Part shown: positions 35,001-44,566 of the stretch, in pieces
Layout of the letters: each line of letters starts with the position of its first letter
Numbering within the stretch: position 1 is the first letter of the stretch
Assembly (NCBI GenBank): GCA_016932035.1
Contig: JAFGDR010000001.1
Span: 1 to 64,000, forward strand
Direction: 5' to 3'
Length of the DNA: 64,000 nt
Source: Candidatus Cloacimonadota bacterium
GTDB taxonomy: Bacteria > Cloacimonadota > Cloacimonadia > JGIOTU-2
Program-made: the position numbers and the translations under genes
The notes under the pieces: generated by a model
Database searches by the model: none
Told to the model about the DNA's origin: nothing
The model's input: only the letters and a program-made list of their open reading frames with translations

Positions 35001-35576
35001 ATTCCCGGAAATGGTATCCTGAGCTGCTCAGAACTTGCAAACAAACCGACCTTATTAGACTTAGGTTTCACTATACCCAAAAATATTCAGAAAGTGAATG
35101 CTGCAGCGATCTTTGGGGAAGATCCTCTTTATAATAATAAGATGGAAACCTATGAATGGTTGAACAATCTTGAATTCCTTCTCGTTGCTGACTGCTTTAT
35201 GACGGAAACAGCCAAGATTGCGCATGTGGTACTTCCGTTCAATTCATTCATCGAATCTGAGGGTACAATTGTCAATGACAATAATGCACTTCAGGTTGTA
35301 TCAAAGGTTCGTAATACTGTAACAGGTAAAGAAAACTGGTATCTGCTGAAAGAACTTCTCGGACTTGATTCCTCATTGGATAAGATTTCGGCTGAAATTA
35401 ACGGCGAAGGCGTGTTAGATTTTTCGGTTGAGAGCAGATATAATTTCTCAGATAATGATAAGAAAATCGGACTAACCTTTTCAAATAAGCCATCTACAGC
35501 AAATGCAACAATAGAGCTGAATGCGACACGAAAAAAGATCAGTGATTTCAAAGAAAAAATGTTAGGGAAAAAATAA
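32046..35576 (+). CDS. giant iron-sulfur flavoprotein: NuoG N terminus + GltD-like + ferredoxin + degenerate FdhA-like domain
   Basis: A 1176-residue fusion. Residues 1-85 form a [2Fe-2S] ferredoxin (C36, C47, C50, C64). About 95-545 is a GltD/NfnB-type FAD-NAD(P)H module with its own cysteine-rich linker and two Rossmann motifs ('VGAGPAGL' near 200, 'IGGGNTAIDAARTA' near 330). About 620-700 has a 2x[4Fe-4S] ferredoxin ('CVNCGRCVRTC', 'CMSCGKCIDVCP'). About 705-1110 resembles formate dehydrogenase/NuoG with its own cluster ('CALCGAGC'). At the Mo/W ligand position (normally Cys or Sec in 'CARLCHSP') the sequence has Asn, and the C-terminal molybdopterin-binding domain is missing, so a molybdenum site is unlikely. 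With the two genes upstream it forms a soluble redox complex, possibly NAD(P)H/ferredoxin-linked and bifurcating. Confidence 0.85.
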   Translation: MADIKILLNGKEVIAQKGQTILEVATEYGIEIPTLCHDEYLKPYGSCWVCLVEVKGGKGFVPSCATKVYEGMEIFTDSDEVRAARQMAFELLLSDHYADCTAPCILECPARVDVQGYVALVNDGLYHEAVKLIKEQLPLPLSVGRVCPAFCEKECRRQIIDEPIAIRQIKRYAADKDLEDLANTYIPECKSATGKEVAIVGAGPAGLTAAYYLAQQGHKCKIYEAMPESGGMLRYGIPEYRLPKEILDKEIDLIKTMGVEIHNNERLGRDFTLQFLYKEYDAIFLGIGAWTAVSMNIEGEDLKGCHLGIDFLKDVVEGKIKKVGKTVAVIGGGNTAIDAARTAVRLGAEKVMVVYRRAEEQMPADPVEVNDAKEEGVEFHLLQNPTKIIGKDGKVEGMQVIKMRLGEPDSSGRRRPVPIDNSEFIMQVDMVIPAVSQKPNTQFLLDEIAKINGESLTLTRWSTIQVNEATMQTNIDKIFAGGDLTRGPSTVIESVADAHLAAKSIHSFLKGEKIKPEKEKFNSRKAESYKDISPDDLKDYDKTPRVSSGHLIADDRISNFLEVENIFTDEQVHEETARCIECGCDVNRTCMLRKYATDYDVIATKFVGEVNNHPIDKTHPFILRDANKCVNCGRCVRTCLEIQGVGALGYIYRGFKTLVAPEFGESLMNTSCMSCGKCIDVCPVGALTPRNTQYKLAPLDLDAIQTTCALCGAGCSVSYMKENDIIMKAEAADSPITGNNVCFNAHFGYEVLQDEERITQPMIRKANKLQPVDWEEAIDLITDKLTELERKVAFFTNGNYTNEEFYLITRLAKQYKCNKKFSWELNGSVILDKLDIGYSPNPSADLDQADLIVMIGDVTHTVGVKIMQALNNGAKLMLIHPDENRFSRRAEFHIPTNYYIEVINEFSKYLVEYRHHNIDYVARYIENFVDFNHELQHTIQTDEFIDYAREFLGFKKVMFVYSESDLDYETQNAIFNLSMLRGNLGIPGNGILSCSELANKPTLLDLGFTIPKNIQKVNAAAIFGEDPLYNNKMETYEWLNNLEFLLVADCFMTETAKIAHVVLPFNSFIESEGTIVNDNNALQVVSKVRNTVTGKENWYLLKELLGLDSSLDKISAEINGEGVLDFSVESRYNFSDNDKKIGLTFSNKPSTANATIELNATRKKISDFKEKMLGKK

Positions 35577-35600
35577 ATCTTCTTAATTCCCCAAAATAAA

Positions 35601-35636
35601 AAAGCCCTCTTCAAAATTAGAGGGCTTTGTTTTTTG
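35601..35636. terminator. bidirectional intrinsic terminator
   Basis: A perfect 10-bp stem AAAGCCCTCT / AGAGGGCTTT with an 8-base loop is followed by TTGTTTTTTG on the plus strand and by TTTTTTATTTT on the minus strand. It serves the convergent redox operon (stop 35576) and gdhA (stop 35647). Confidence 0.92.
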
Positions 35637-35646
35637 TATTACTAAA

Positions 35647-37047
<1,401 letters not shown>

Positions 37048-37121
37048 TCAAATAATAATTCAAAAACATTGACCGAGCCAGTGAAGAAGCACACAAACAA
37101 CAAAAATTCTAAGGGGAGCAC

Positions 37122-37889
37122 ATGCTTGAATATAAAAAAATACTCTCTGGAAAATTAAAAAAACTTTGGGAATCTGACGAAAAAGTGTATACTGCATGGG
37201 AAGGCGGTTCGGTTGCAACTGGATTTGATGATGACTATTCTGACCTTGATATGGCATTGATCTGTGATGATGATTATGTGGATGAATTATTTGAAAAAAC
37301 AGAGCAATTACTTGCAGAACAGTTTGGGATCAAGGAGAAAATCCGCATACCGGAACCATCTTGGCATGGACATTCTCAGACATTCTATTTATTGAAAGAT
37401 TCTCCACCTTTCTTTTATGTGGACCTTCTCATCGAAAAACTATCATCAGGCAATAGATTTATGGAATCAAACCGTCATGGTTATTCGTATGTGTGGTTCG
37501 ATAAAAAAGGACTTATGGATGGGACTCCGATGCCTGAAAAAGAAATTAATAAGCAAATTATTTCAAAACTTACATATCATAAAAAATCTTTTTTTATCAT
37601 GCAAATTGAACTTGAGAAAGCAATCGCTCGTGGTAGAGAAGTCGATGCTCTCGATGGCTATAACAAGCTCATTATGGGAAGACTAGCATTTCTTTTCAAT
37701 GTGAAGAACTGCCCTGCAAAACACGATTTTGGACTGCGATACTCATATCGGGATTGGGCAAAAGAAGATTTTGAATTTGTGAAAACATATTTATTCGTTC
37801 AAGATTTTGAAGACCTCAAAGTAAAAGCTCCAATAGTCATTAACAAAGTCAAAGAAATGATGGAATCGTTGATTTCGGACTATTTATAA
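37122..37889 (+). CDS. nucleotidyltransferase-fold protein
   Basis: A 255-residue protein with a polymerase-beta/aminoglycoside-nucleotidyltransferase motif near the N terminus: 'GGSVATGFDDDYSDLDMAL', with Gly-Ser followed by Asp-x-Asp as metal ligands. A third acidic position may lie in 'FYVDLLIE' near residue 100. The C-terminal half is helical, as in aminoglycoside nucleotidyltransferases. Substrate unknown: it could be antibiotic, tRNA or protein modification. Its last ten bases overlap the convergent gene that follows on the other strand (37880-37889). A GGGGAG site precedes the ATG. Confidence 0.75.
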   Translation: MLEYKKILSGKLKKLWESDEKVYTAWEGGSVATGFDDDYSDLDMALICDDDYVDELFEKTEQLLAEQFGIKEKIRIPEPSWHGHSQTFYLLKDSPPFFYVDLLIEKLSSGNRFMESNRHGYSYVWFDKKGLMDGTPMPEKEINKQIISKLTYHKKSFFIMQIELEKAIARGREVDALDGYNKLIMGRLAFLFNVKNCPAKHDFGLRYSYRDWAKEDFEFVKTYLFVQDFEDLKVKAPIVINKVKEMMESLISDYL

Positions 37890-40846
37890 ATAACAGCTAT
37901 ACCCTTGTACCCATCCATTTTTATAACAAGCGGATGATCAGAATGAATGTGGCAGAAATGCTCAGTTCTTTCTACGAAATCCTGCTTTCTGAGCCAGTCC
38001 CAATCTAGGCATTCAGCATCCGAATTATATGGAATACTGAAATATCCAACGTCCATGGACACGAGATTGTGGAAGAAGTGAGTTCCTTGTGAATGGTCGA
38101 CCGTAAAACCTTTCACACTAGTTTCGACAATTATCTTTGCCATGTTGATATCCATCCATCTTACCGGAATGCCAAGGAATCGATCGCGTGAACCCCATCT
38201 GCCGGGACCGATCAGGATATAGTGTTTGCCTTCAGCCCTCATTTTTTTATTTATCTGTATGATCTCATCTCTCATCTTCTCTGTTTGTGTTCTGTCCCAT
38301 TTTTCAATATCAACAAAAACAACATCATGAACAGAATCGATCATTCCGTTACCCATACCGTTTTCAGTACACAGCATAAGATCGTCACGATTCAGATGAT
38401 CAGTATTAATGGTAATGGTTTCTGTATTGATGGTCAGTGGTCTGATTTGAAGAACATAAAAAGTCGGATAGATGCCCATTGTTTCATCTTTGGTGAGATT
38501 CACAGCAAACTCGATCTCGACGGGCATACCGAGAGCTTTTTCTCCAATATCCAGAATTTCTTCCAGAATCTGTGCTAGGGGGAAGTAATTATACTTAAGG
38601 ATGTCTGCGAATGTTACAATCTTCGATCCCTTTTTCGTCGTGTCATCGACAAGACGCTTGTTTTCATGATCCCATGTCGAAGTCATGTGAATAAGTGATC
38701 CGTGATCCTCAATTTGGCTGATGCGGAGTTTTGCAAGGGTAACATCTTCTCCTTCGAGAAGGTTGAAAGATGGCATGTCCATCGAGATTGCATACATAAA
38801 ATCCTGTGATTCTTTAACCTGTTCTTCAGGGGAGGAGATTGACATTTTTGGGTGTTTCGGACAGAATCTGAATGTCCGATCTCCCTCAACAACCGTCTTA
38901 CCAAGTCCAACTGCCAGAGAAACAACACCATCGCTGCTTTTCAGGTAAGAGACAGGATAAAAATTATGCGACTGACCAACACCTGAAAAATGTGGGTAAA
39001 AATATTCATTAAAAAAAGCTGAACCAACGACTTCCTGGATGATCACCGCCATTTTTTCCTCTTCAACCTTGAAATTGATGCTTTCTATATACCCGCGAGA
39101 ACCTTCAAGATAGACTGAAGAGAAAACTAGTTTGATGGCATTACAAAGCTGATTCAAGCGTTTTGAATTATCTGGATGATTGTTAGGGATCAGGAAGGTT
39201 TTATAGATACCCGCAAAAGGTTGAGATTGTGAATCTTCAAGAAGTCCTGAAGATCGTACGGCAAGTGGATTGGTGATTTCTTGGATGATGATCTCGAGTT
39301 TTCGAACGAGTTCTTTTGATAATTCACCTTGCAGGAAAATTTCCTGGATCTCGATGTCTGATTTCGTAATGATCCATTCGTCTATCTTGTTCTTTTCGAT
39401 AAATCTATCATACTCGGAAGTGCCGATTATGGAAGTACTTGGGAGGGCGATATGTACATTCGGAAATTCCTCTTCGAATTCCATCGTGACAAGGAGTGCG
39501 TTGAGAAAAGCAAGTCCACGTCCTTTGCCACCTAATGAACCTTCCGCAAGGCGAATGATGCGGTCATTCATGGTCAGCGCAGATGGATCGAAGTTTATGA
39601 TCTTTCCACGTGTGCGTTTCTTCCTAACTGTCTTAAATACTTCGAGAAGGTATGATCTCAGTTCTTCCACATCCTTAAAATCCTCGATTCTTGCCGGGAG
39701 GATTTTCTTAGCCACCTGGATTTCTCCGTGTGCTACAAGCCAGCTTGAGAAATGATTTCTTTCACCATGATAGAGGATTGATTCGCCGGGTAAAGCTTTG
39801 ATCTTCTTTTCAAATTCAAGCATCGTTGCAGCTCTTCCGATCTCGGCACCTTCGTGATCTCTAAAAACAAAATCACCATATCCAAGATTATTCGTTATAA
39901 TATTCCTTAAATCGTGAAGTAGTGTCTTAGAAGTTTTATTCAAGAAATTTACATGCAGGTTCCGGGCTTGCTCTTCATTTTCAATATCTGAAGATTGCAA
40001 AACAACAGGTATTTCAAGATGCTGCTCTTTCATCTTATTAATAAGCTTGAAGCCTGCATTTTCGTCCAGAACTCCATTGTTGAAGAATTTTACATCAGAG
40101 ATAACAGCAACAAGGAAATCTTTATATTTTTCTACATAGGTTACTGCTTTTTCGTAGGATTGGACGAGTAGAACCTTGGGACGTGCACGCATCTTAAGGC
40201 GTTTATCAATATCACTCAGCTCCTCATTAATAAGGCGCTGCGTCTGCTTGAGTATGTCTGCATAGAGCAGGGGCAGGAACATAGAATAATATTTAATTGA
40301 ATCCTCGATAAGCAAAATCACTCGAACATATCCTTGTTTGGTATCATACTCCACATTTTGGGAATCCTCAATCATTTTGATCATCGCAAGAAAGAGTTTC
40401 GTGTCCCCATTCCATAAAAAAACTTTATCGATGTGCTTCAGTTCATGTTTGTTCTTTTCAATAATTGAGATGTCTGACTGAACATTGAGAAGGAGAAGGA
40501 TAGGCATGTTTGGACTTTGTTCTTTGATGCGTTTGCTCAACTCGAATGGGCTGATCTCACCAATTCTCATCATCGTGATGACCAGATCGAATGAACGTTC
40601 CTCCAGTAAGTCGAGGGCTTGTCTTCCGGTTGGTACACTAGTCACACGCGGAGCAGTACTGAGATTGAGCTGGCGATATTCACCGAAGATCTGTTCCGAG
40701 AGACGTCCGTCCTGCTCGAAGATGAAGGCATCATAAAAGGTGGAAACGAGAAGTATCTCTTTGATGCGATACTTCATCAGGTTGTGAAAATTATCTTCAC
40801 CGAACTTGAATTTATTATAATAATAATTGATTTTCGAAAGGTCCAT
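37880..40846 (-). CDS. receiver-like domains fused to a PPDK_N (PEP/pyruvate-binding ATP-grasp) domain
   Basis: A 988-residue cytoplasmic protein. The N-terminal ~300 residues contain two receiver-like folds: the first around 'RQALDLLEERSFDLVITMMRIGE', the second around 'VLLVQSYEKAVTYVEKYKDFLVAVISDVKF'. After a linker comes the ATP-binding half of PEP synthase/PPDK, with 'SLGGKGRGLAFLN', 'NPLAVRSSGLLEDSQSQPFAGIY' and a final 'VLQIRPLT'. The swivelling phosphohistidine domain and the PEP-binding barrel of true PPDK or PEP synthase are absent, replaced by about 150 other residues ('IGPGRWGSRDRFLG'). Similar proteins are annotated in Bacteroidota as PEP/pyruvate-binding proteins. I start at ATG 40846 with AGGAG five bases upstream. 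Function unknown; probably a regulated phosphotransferase. Confidence 0.8.
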   Translation of the reverse strand: MDLSKINYYYNKFKFGEDNFHNLMKYRIKEILLVSTFYDAFIFEQDGRLSEQIFGEYRQLNLSTAPRVTSVPTGRQALDLLEERSFDLVITMMRIGEISPFELSKRIKEQSPNMPILLLLNVQSDISIIEKNKHELKHIDKVFLWNGDTKLFLAMIKMIEDSQNVEYDTKQGYVRVILLIEDSIKYYSMFLPLLYADILKQTQRLINEELSDIDKRLKMRARPKVLLVQSYEKAVTYVEKYKDFLVAVISDVKFFNNGVLDENAGFKLINKMKEQHLEIPVVLQSSDIENEEQARNLHVNFLNKTSKTLLHDLRNIITNNLGYGDFVFRDHEGAEIGRAATMLEFEKKIKALPGESILYHGERNHFSSWLVAHGEIQVAKKILPARIEDFKDVEELRSYLLEVFKTVRKKRTRGKIINFDPSALTMNDRIIRLAEGSLGGKGRGLAFLNALLVTMEFEEEFPNVHIALPSTSIIGTSEYDRFIEKNKIDEWIITKSDIEIQEIFLQGELSKELVRKLEIIIQEITNPLAVRSSGLLEDSQSQPFAGIYKTFLIPNNHPDNSKRLNQLCNAIKLVFSSVYLEGSRGYIESINFKVEEEKMAVIIQEVVGSAFFNEYFYPHFSGVGQSHNFYPVSYLKSSDGVVSLAVGLGKTVVEGDRTFRFCPKHPKMSISSPEEQVKESQDFMYAISMDMPSFNLLEGEDVTLAKLRISQIEDHGSLIHMTSTWDHENKRLVDDTTKKGSKIVTFADILKYNYFPLAQILEEILDIGEKALGMPVEIEFAVNLTKDETMGIYPTFYVLQIRPLTINTETITINTDHLNRDDLMLCTENGMGNGMIDSVHDVVFVDIEKWDRTQTEKMRDEIIQINKKMRAEGKHYILIGPGRWGSRDRFLGIPVRWMDINMAKIIVETSVKGFTVDHSQGTHFFHNLVSMDVGYFSIPYNSDAECLDWDWLRKQDFVERTEHFCHIHSDHPLVIKMDGYKGIAVIYK

Positions 40847-41030
40847 GCATACTCCTGAAAAAGAATACAAACAATATAAGCCGGAATCTAATTTTACATG
40901 CAATCTTTTTGTAAAATTTGTGAAGTTACTCCGTCAGAGAGTGGTCTTCGACGACTCTAATAAACCTATAAATTTTGACATATTTTCTTCCAATTATGAT
41001 TGTCATCAAAAGTAACATTGAAAGAGAACA

Positions 41031-41957
41031 ATGAAGAACGAATATCTTGAAATCTCTCCTGAAGTTCAGGAAGCATTGAATCTTGGGAAACCCATTGTTG
41101 CGCTTGAATCGACTATCATTGCTCACGGCATGCCCTATCCGGAAAATATCAAGACCGCAAAGGAAGTCGAGCAGGTGGTCAGAGAAAATGGAGCAGTGCC
41201 TGCAACAATTGCAATCCTCAAAGGAAAAATGAAGGTCGGAATTTCAGATGAGGAATTGGAATTTCTGGCGAAAAGTAATGATATACACAAAGTTTCACGA
41301 CGAGATATTCCCTTTATAATTTCTCAAAAACTGTATGGTGCAACAACTGTTGCAGCAACGATGATCATCGCAGAGATGGCAGGAATAAAAGTGTTTGTGA
41401 CGGGTGGGATCGGCGGTGTGCATCGAGGTGCATCAGATACTTTTGATATTTCAGCTGATCTGCAGGAACTGACAAAAACGAATGTTGCAGTGGTTTCTGC
41501 TGGTCCCAAAGCAATTCTCGATATCGGGCTTACACTCGAATATCTTGAAACATATGGCGTGCCTGTTATCGGTTTTCAAACAAATGATATGCCTGCGTTT
41601 TATTCAAGAACCAGCGGATTCAAGGTTGATGTCAGGATCGATACACCCAAGGAAATTGCCGAGTTGCTTAAAACAAAATGGGATCTTGGTCTCAATGGAG
41701 GAGTCGTTATTGCAAATCCTATCCCAAAAGAATTCGAGATGGACAAGAAAATTATTGATCAAGCGATCGATTCAGCATTATATAACGCAAAAAAGAATAC
41801 AATAACTGGTAAAAATATAACACCCTTTTTGCTGGATTCTATCAAAAATATAACAGGTGGGAAAAGTCTCGCTTCCAATATTGAATTGGTGAAAAATAAT
41901 GCAGAGGTCGGAAGTAAAATAGCTTGTGAACTTACTTCTCTCTATGATGAAGATTGA
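41031..41957 (+). CDS. psuG: pseudouridine-5'-phosphate glycosidase
   Basis: A 308-residue enzyme that splits pseudouridine 5'-phosphate into uracil and ribose 5-phosphate. Family hallmarks are 'P-VALESTIIAHGMPYP' near the start (Glu26 region), 'VTGGIGGVHRGA' and 'NGGVVIANPIP', and the length agrees. The partner kinase PsuK is not next to it, so pseudouridine phosphorylation must be encoded elsewhere or be supplied by another kinase. It is followed by pyrG after a 97-base gap and probably forms a separate unit. The 184-base gap upstream holds a TTGACA box (40975) without a convincing -10 partner. Confidence 0.95.
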   Translation: MKNEYLEISPEVQEALNLGKPIVALESTIIAHGMPYPENIKTAKEVEQVVRENGAVPATIAILKGKMKVGISDEELEFLAKSNDIHKVSRRDIPFIISQKLYGATTVAATMIIAEMAGIKVFVTGGIGGVHRGASDTFDISADLQELTKTNVAVVSAGPKAILDIGLTLEYLETYGVPVIGFQTNDMPAFYSRTSGFKVDVRIDTPKEIAELLKTKWDLGLNGGVVIANPIPKEFEMDKKIIDQAIDSALYNAKKNTITGKNITPFLLDSIKNITGGKSLASNIELVKNNAEVGSKIACELTSLYDED

Positions 41958-42054
41958 CCATCAATTTATCAAAGAAATCTGAATCTGAAAAAAAATCATA
42001 AAAATTTTCAATCCTCTTGACAAAAGAAATTTTTGTGATGGTATTTACACGCAA

Positions 42055-43695
42055 ATGAAAATAAAGACGAAACACATCTTCATCACCGGAGGAGTGGTGT
42101 CGTCTCTGGGAAAGGGGATTGCTTCCGCCTCAATTGGCTTTCTATTAAAGAAACTCGGATATGAAGTTACAATCCAGAAATTGGATCCCTATTTGAATGT
42201 TGACCCCGGCACGATGAGTCCATTCCAGCATGGTGAAGTTTTTGTGACTGACGATGGAGCAGAAACTGATCTCGATCTTGGTCATTATGAGAGATTCCTC
42301 GATATTTCTCTTAATAAGATGAGCAATCATACAGCAGGACAGGTATACGACACGATCATCCAAAATGAAAGAAGAGGGGTGTATCTTGGGAAGACTGTTC
42401 AGGTCATACCACATATCACGAATGAAATCAAACGCCGTATTACCAGCCTGGATAACGAAGCAGATATTGTTATAACCGAGATAGGGGGAACGATCGGTGA
42501 TATCGAGAGTCTGCCATTTATCGAAACGATTCGACAATTCCGTCTGACCTATGGTGCCAAGCACTGTTTCTTCATCCATCTCACACTGGTGCCATATATT
42601 ACTGTTGCCGGTGAGTCTAAAACAAAACCGACACAGCATAGTGTCATAAAACTTCGCGAGATCGGTATTCAACCGGACATGCTTATCTGCAGAACAAGTA
42701 CACGTCTCACTAAAGAGATGATAAAGAAGATCTCACTGTTTACGAATGTGTTTCATGAAAATGTGATCGAAGGACGTGATACTTCCTGCATATATGATAT
42801 TCCAATTCTGTATTATGAACAGGGAGTGCACAATATCATCTGTGATTATTTCGATATACCCACAAGTGATGTTAATTTTGATAAACTTAAGGGATATATT
42901 TCAAAATTTACCAATCCCAGCAGAACTATAACGATCGCTCTTTGCGGAAAATATGTCAGGCATCAGGATGCATATAAAAGTATTACAGAAAGTCTGATAC
43001 ATGCAGGAGTCGACTTCTCAACACGGGTAGTGATAAAAAGCATTGATACTGATAGACTTTTCCCTAAGGATACAATCGTAACTGATGAAGATCTTCAAGA
43101 AATCCTTAAAGATGTTGATGGTATACTAATTCCCGGCGGTTTTGGTGTGCGCGGTATCGAAGGTAAGATCGAGATTGTCAACTATGCCCGGAAACATGAA
43201 ATTCCATTCTTTGGTATTTGTCTGGGTATGCAGTGTGCAGTCATCGAATTTGCAAGAACCGAATTAGAATATGATGATGCTAACAGCGCAGAATTTGATC
43301 CTGAAACGACCCACCCGGTCATTGATCTTATGCCTGAACAGAAAGAAATCGAAGATATGGGTGGTACAATGCGTCTCGGTGCATATCCCTGTGTTCTGAA
43401 AAAGGATTCGCTTGCTCATTCGATTTATGATAATGAAAAAATTTCTGAACGACACAGACATCGATACGAATTCAATAATGAATATAGAGAAGAGTTTGAG
43501 AAAAAGGGAATGGTTATTTCCGGGATATCCCCAGACAATAAACTCGTTGAGATCGTTGAAATCCCTGACCATCCGTTCTTTATAGGAGTGCAGTTCCATC
43601 CTGAGTTCAAGTCGAGACTCGAGCATTCCCATCCGATATTTCATAATTTTGTAAAAGCTGCATTGACATATCATGCAAAACAAAAGACATCCTAA
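42055..43695 (+). CDS. pyrG: CTP synthase
   Basis: A 546-residue glutamine-hydrolysing enzyme that aminates UTP to CTP. The synthase half starts 'KHIFITGGVVSSLGKGI' and contains 'DPYLNVDPGTMSPFQHGEVFVTDDG'. The glutaminase half has the nucleophile Cys389 in 'GICLGMQ' and the His/Glu pair in 'QFHPEF'. It lies directly before kdsA (two bases between them), as in many Gram-negatives; the link is CTP demand for CMP-Kdo. No Shine-Dalgarno precedes the ATG. A TTGACA at 42017 lies upstream, but its -10 is unclear. Confidence 0.97.
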   Translation: MKIKTKHIFITGGVVSSLGKGIASASIGFLLKKLGYEVTIQKLDPYLNVDPGTMSPFQHGEVFVTDDGAETDLDLGHYERFLDISLNKMSNHTAGQVYDTIIQNERRGVYLGKTVQVIPHITNEIKRRITSLDNEADIVITEIGGTIGDIESLPFIETIRQFRLTYGAKHCFFIHLTLVPYITVAGESKTKPTQHSVIKLREIGIQPDMLICRTSTRLTKEMIKKISLFTNVFHENVIEGRDTSCIYDIPILYYEQGVHNIICDYFDIPTSDVNFDKLKGYISKFTNPSRTITIALCGKYVRHQDAYKSITESLIHAGVDFSTRVVIKSIDTDRLFPKDTIVTDEDLQEILKDVDGILIPGGFGVRGIEGKIEIVNYARKHEIPFFGICLGMQCAVIEFARTELEYDDANSAEFDPETTHPVIDLMPEQKEIEDMGGTMRLGAYPCVLKKDSLAHSIYDNEKISERHRHRYEFNNEYREEFEKKGMVISGISPDNKLVEIVEIPDHPFFIGVQFHPEFKSRLEHSHPIFHNFVKAALTYHAKQKTS

Positions 43696-43697
43696 TT

Positions 43698-44489
43698 ATG
43701 AAAGATAAAAATAAACAACTGAATTTTTTAATTATTGCCGGTCCTTGCGCTATTGAGACTCTCAAAGATTGCGAATGTATAGCAGAGACATGCAAATCGT
43801 TATGTGAAAAGTATGGTTTTCATTATATTTTTAAGGCATCATACAAAAAAGCAAATAGAACAGTAAGTGATTCTTTTCGTGGAATAGGGATTGAAAAGGG
43901 ACTACAAATTCTGGCTGACATCAAAGATAGATTTTCTGTTCCTATTCTCACCGATGTGCATGAAACTTATGAAGTTGAACCGACATCCCAAGTTGCTGAT
44001 ATTCTCCAGATCCCTGCATTTCTTTCCAGGCAGACAGAGCTTATCGAAGCTGCAGCGAAAAGTGGAAGGTCAATCAATATAAAAAAGGCACAATTCATGT
44101 CTGCAAAAAGCGCTCAATTTGCCTATGAAAAAGCAGCACAGGCAGGTGCATCAAAGGTATATATTACAGAGCGAGGTACCTTCTTTGGCTACAACGACCT
44201 TGTTGTTGATTTCAGGAATTTCAAACTTCTTGATTCGTGGGGAATTCCTGTGATTTATGATGTTACGCACAGTCTTCAAAAGCCTTCTGTGGATACGACT
44301 TCAGGTGGAACTCCTGAATTTGTTTTGAGCATGGCTTCAGCAGCTGTTGCAACAGGGCATGTGTCGGGATTGTTCATAGAAACACATCCTGAACCATCAA
44401 GAGCAAAGAGCGATGCACGTTCAATGCTCCCATTACATGAACTAGAAAGGGTATTGATTAGAATAAGAAAATTGTTAGATTTGATTTAA
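43698..44489 (+). CDS. kdsA: 3-deoxy-D-manno-octulosonate 8-phosphate synthase
   Basis: A 263-residue class I aldolase-like enzyme that condenses PEP with arabinose 5-phosphate to Kdo-8-phosphate. Family motifs are 'IAGPCAIE' (about 13-20), 'FKASYKKANRTV-SFRG', 'DVHE' and 'TSGGTPEFV', with the metal-binding Cys17. It starts two bases after pyrG and so is in the same operon. It shows that the cell makes Kdo and hence lipopolysaccharide. The next step, Kdo-8-P phosphatase, is encoded 77 bases downstream. Confidence 0.96.
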   Translation: MKDKNKQLNFLIIAGPCAIETLKDCECIAETCKSLCEKYGFHYIFKASYKKANRTVSDSFRGIGIEKGLQILADIKDRFSVPILTDVHETYEVEPTSQVADILQIPAFLSRQTELIEAAAKSGRSINIKKAQFMSAKSAQFAYEKAAQAGASKVYITERGTFFGYNDLVVDFRNFKLLDSWGIPVIYDVTHSLQKPSVDTTSGGTPEFVLSMASAAVATGHVSGLFIETHPEPSRAKSDARSMLPLHELERVLIRIRKLLDLI

Positions 44490-44510
44490 ACCATATTTTT
44501 TTCACCAACC

Positions 44511-44516
44511 TATAAT
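44511..44516 (+). promoter_or_regulatory. possible -10 box of the kdsC-lpt unit
   Basis: A perfect TATAAT lies in the 77-base gap between kdsA and kdsC. No matching -35 at 16-18 bases is evident. A GGAG ribosome site at 44561 then precedes kdsC. The element could supply extra transcription for the lpt genes. Confidence 0.35.
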
Positions 44517-44566
44517 AAAAAAGTTGCATTTTTTTTCTCAAGTTTATAAATTTACATTGGAGCTAC

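Noticed and set aside
32046-35576. Molybdenum or selenium formate dehydrogenase
   Set aside because: The Cys/Sec ligand is replaced by Asn, no in-frame TGA is present, and the C-terminal molybdopterin-binding domain is missing.
29760-35576. Bifurcating [FeFe]-hydrogenase (HydABC)
   Set aside because: NuoE and NuoF-like subunits fit, but the third protein has no H-cluster motifs (TSCCP-W, MPC-AKK).
37880-40846. Pyruvate phosphate dikinase or PEP synthase
   Set aside because: Only the ATP-grasp (PPDK_N) part is present; the phosphohistidine and PEP-binding domains are not recognisable.
42017-42047. Strong pyrG promoter (TTGACA at 42017)
   Set aside because: The -35 is perfect, but no acceptable -10 occurs at 16-18 bases; the best candidate TATTTA is 19 bases away, so I did not list it as a feature.
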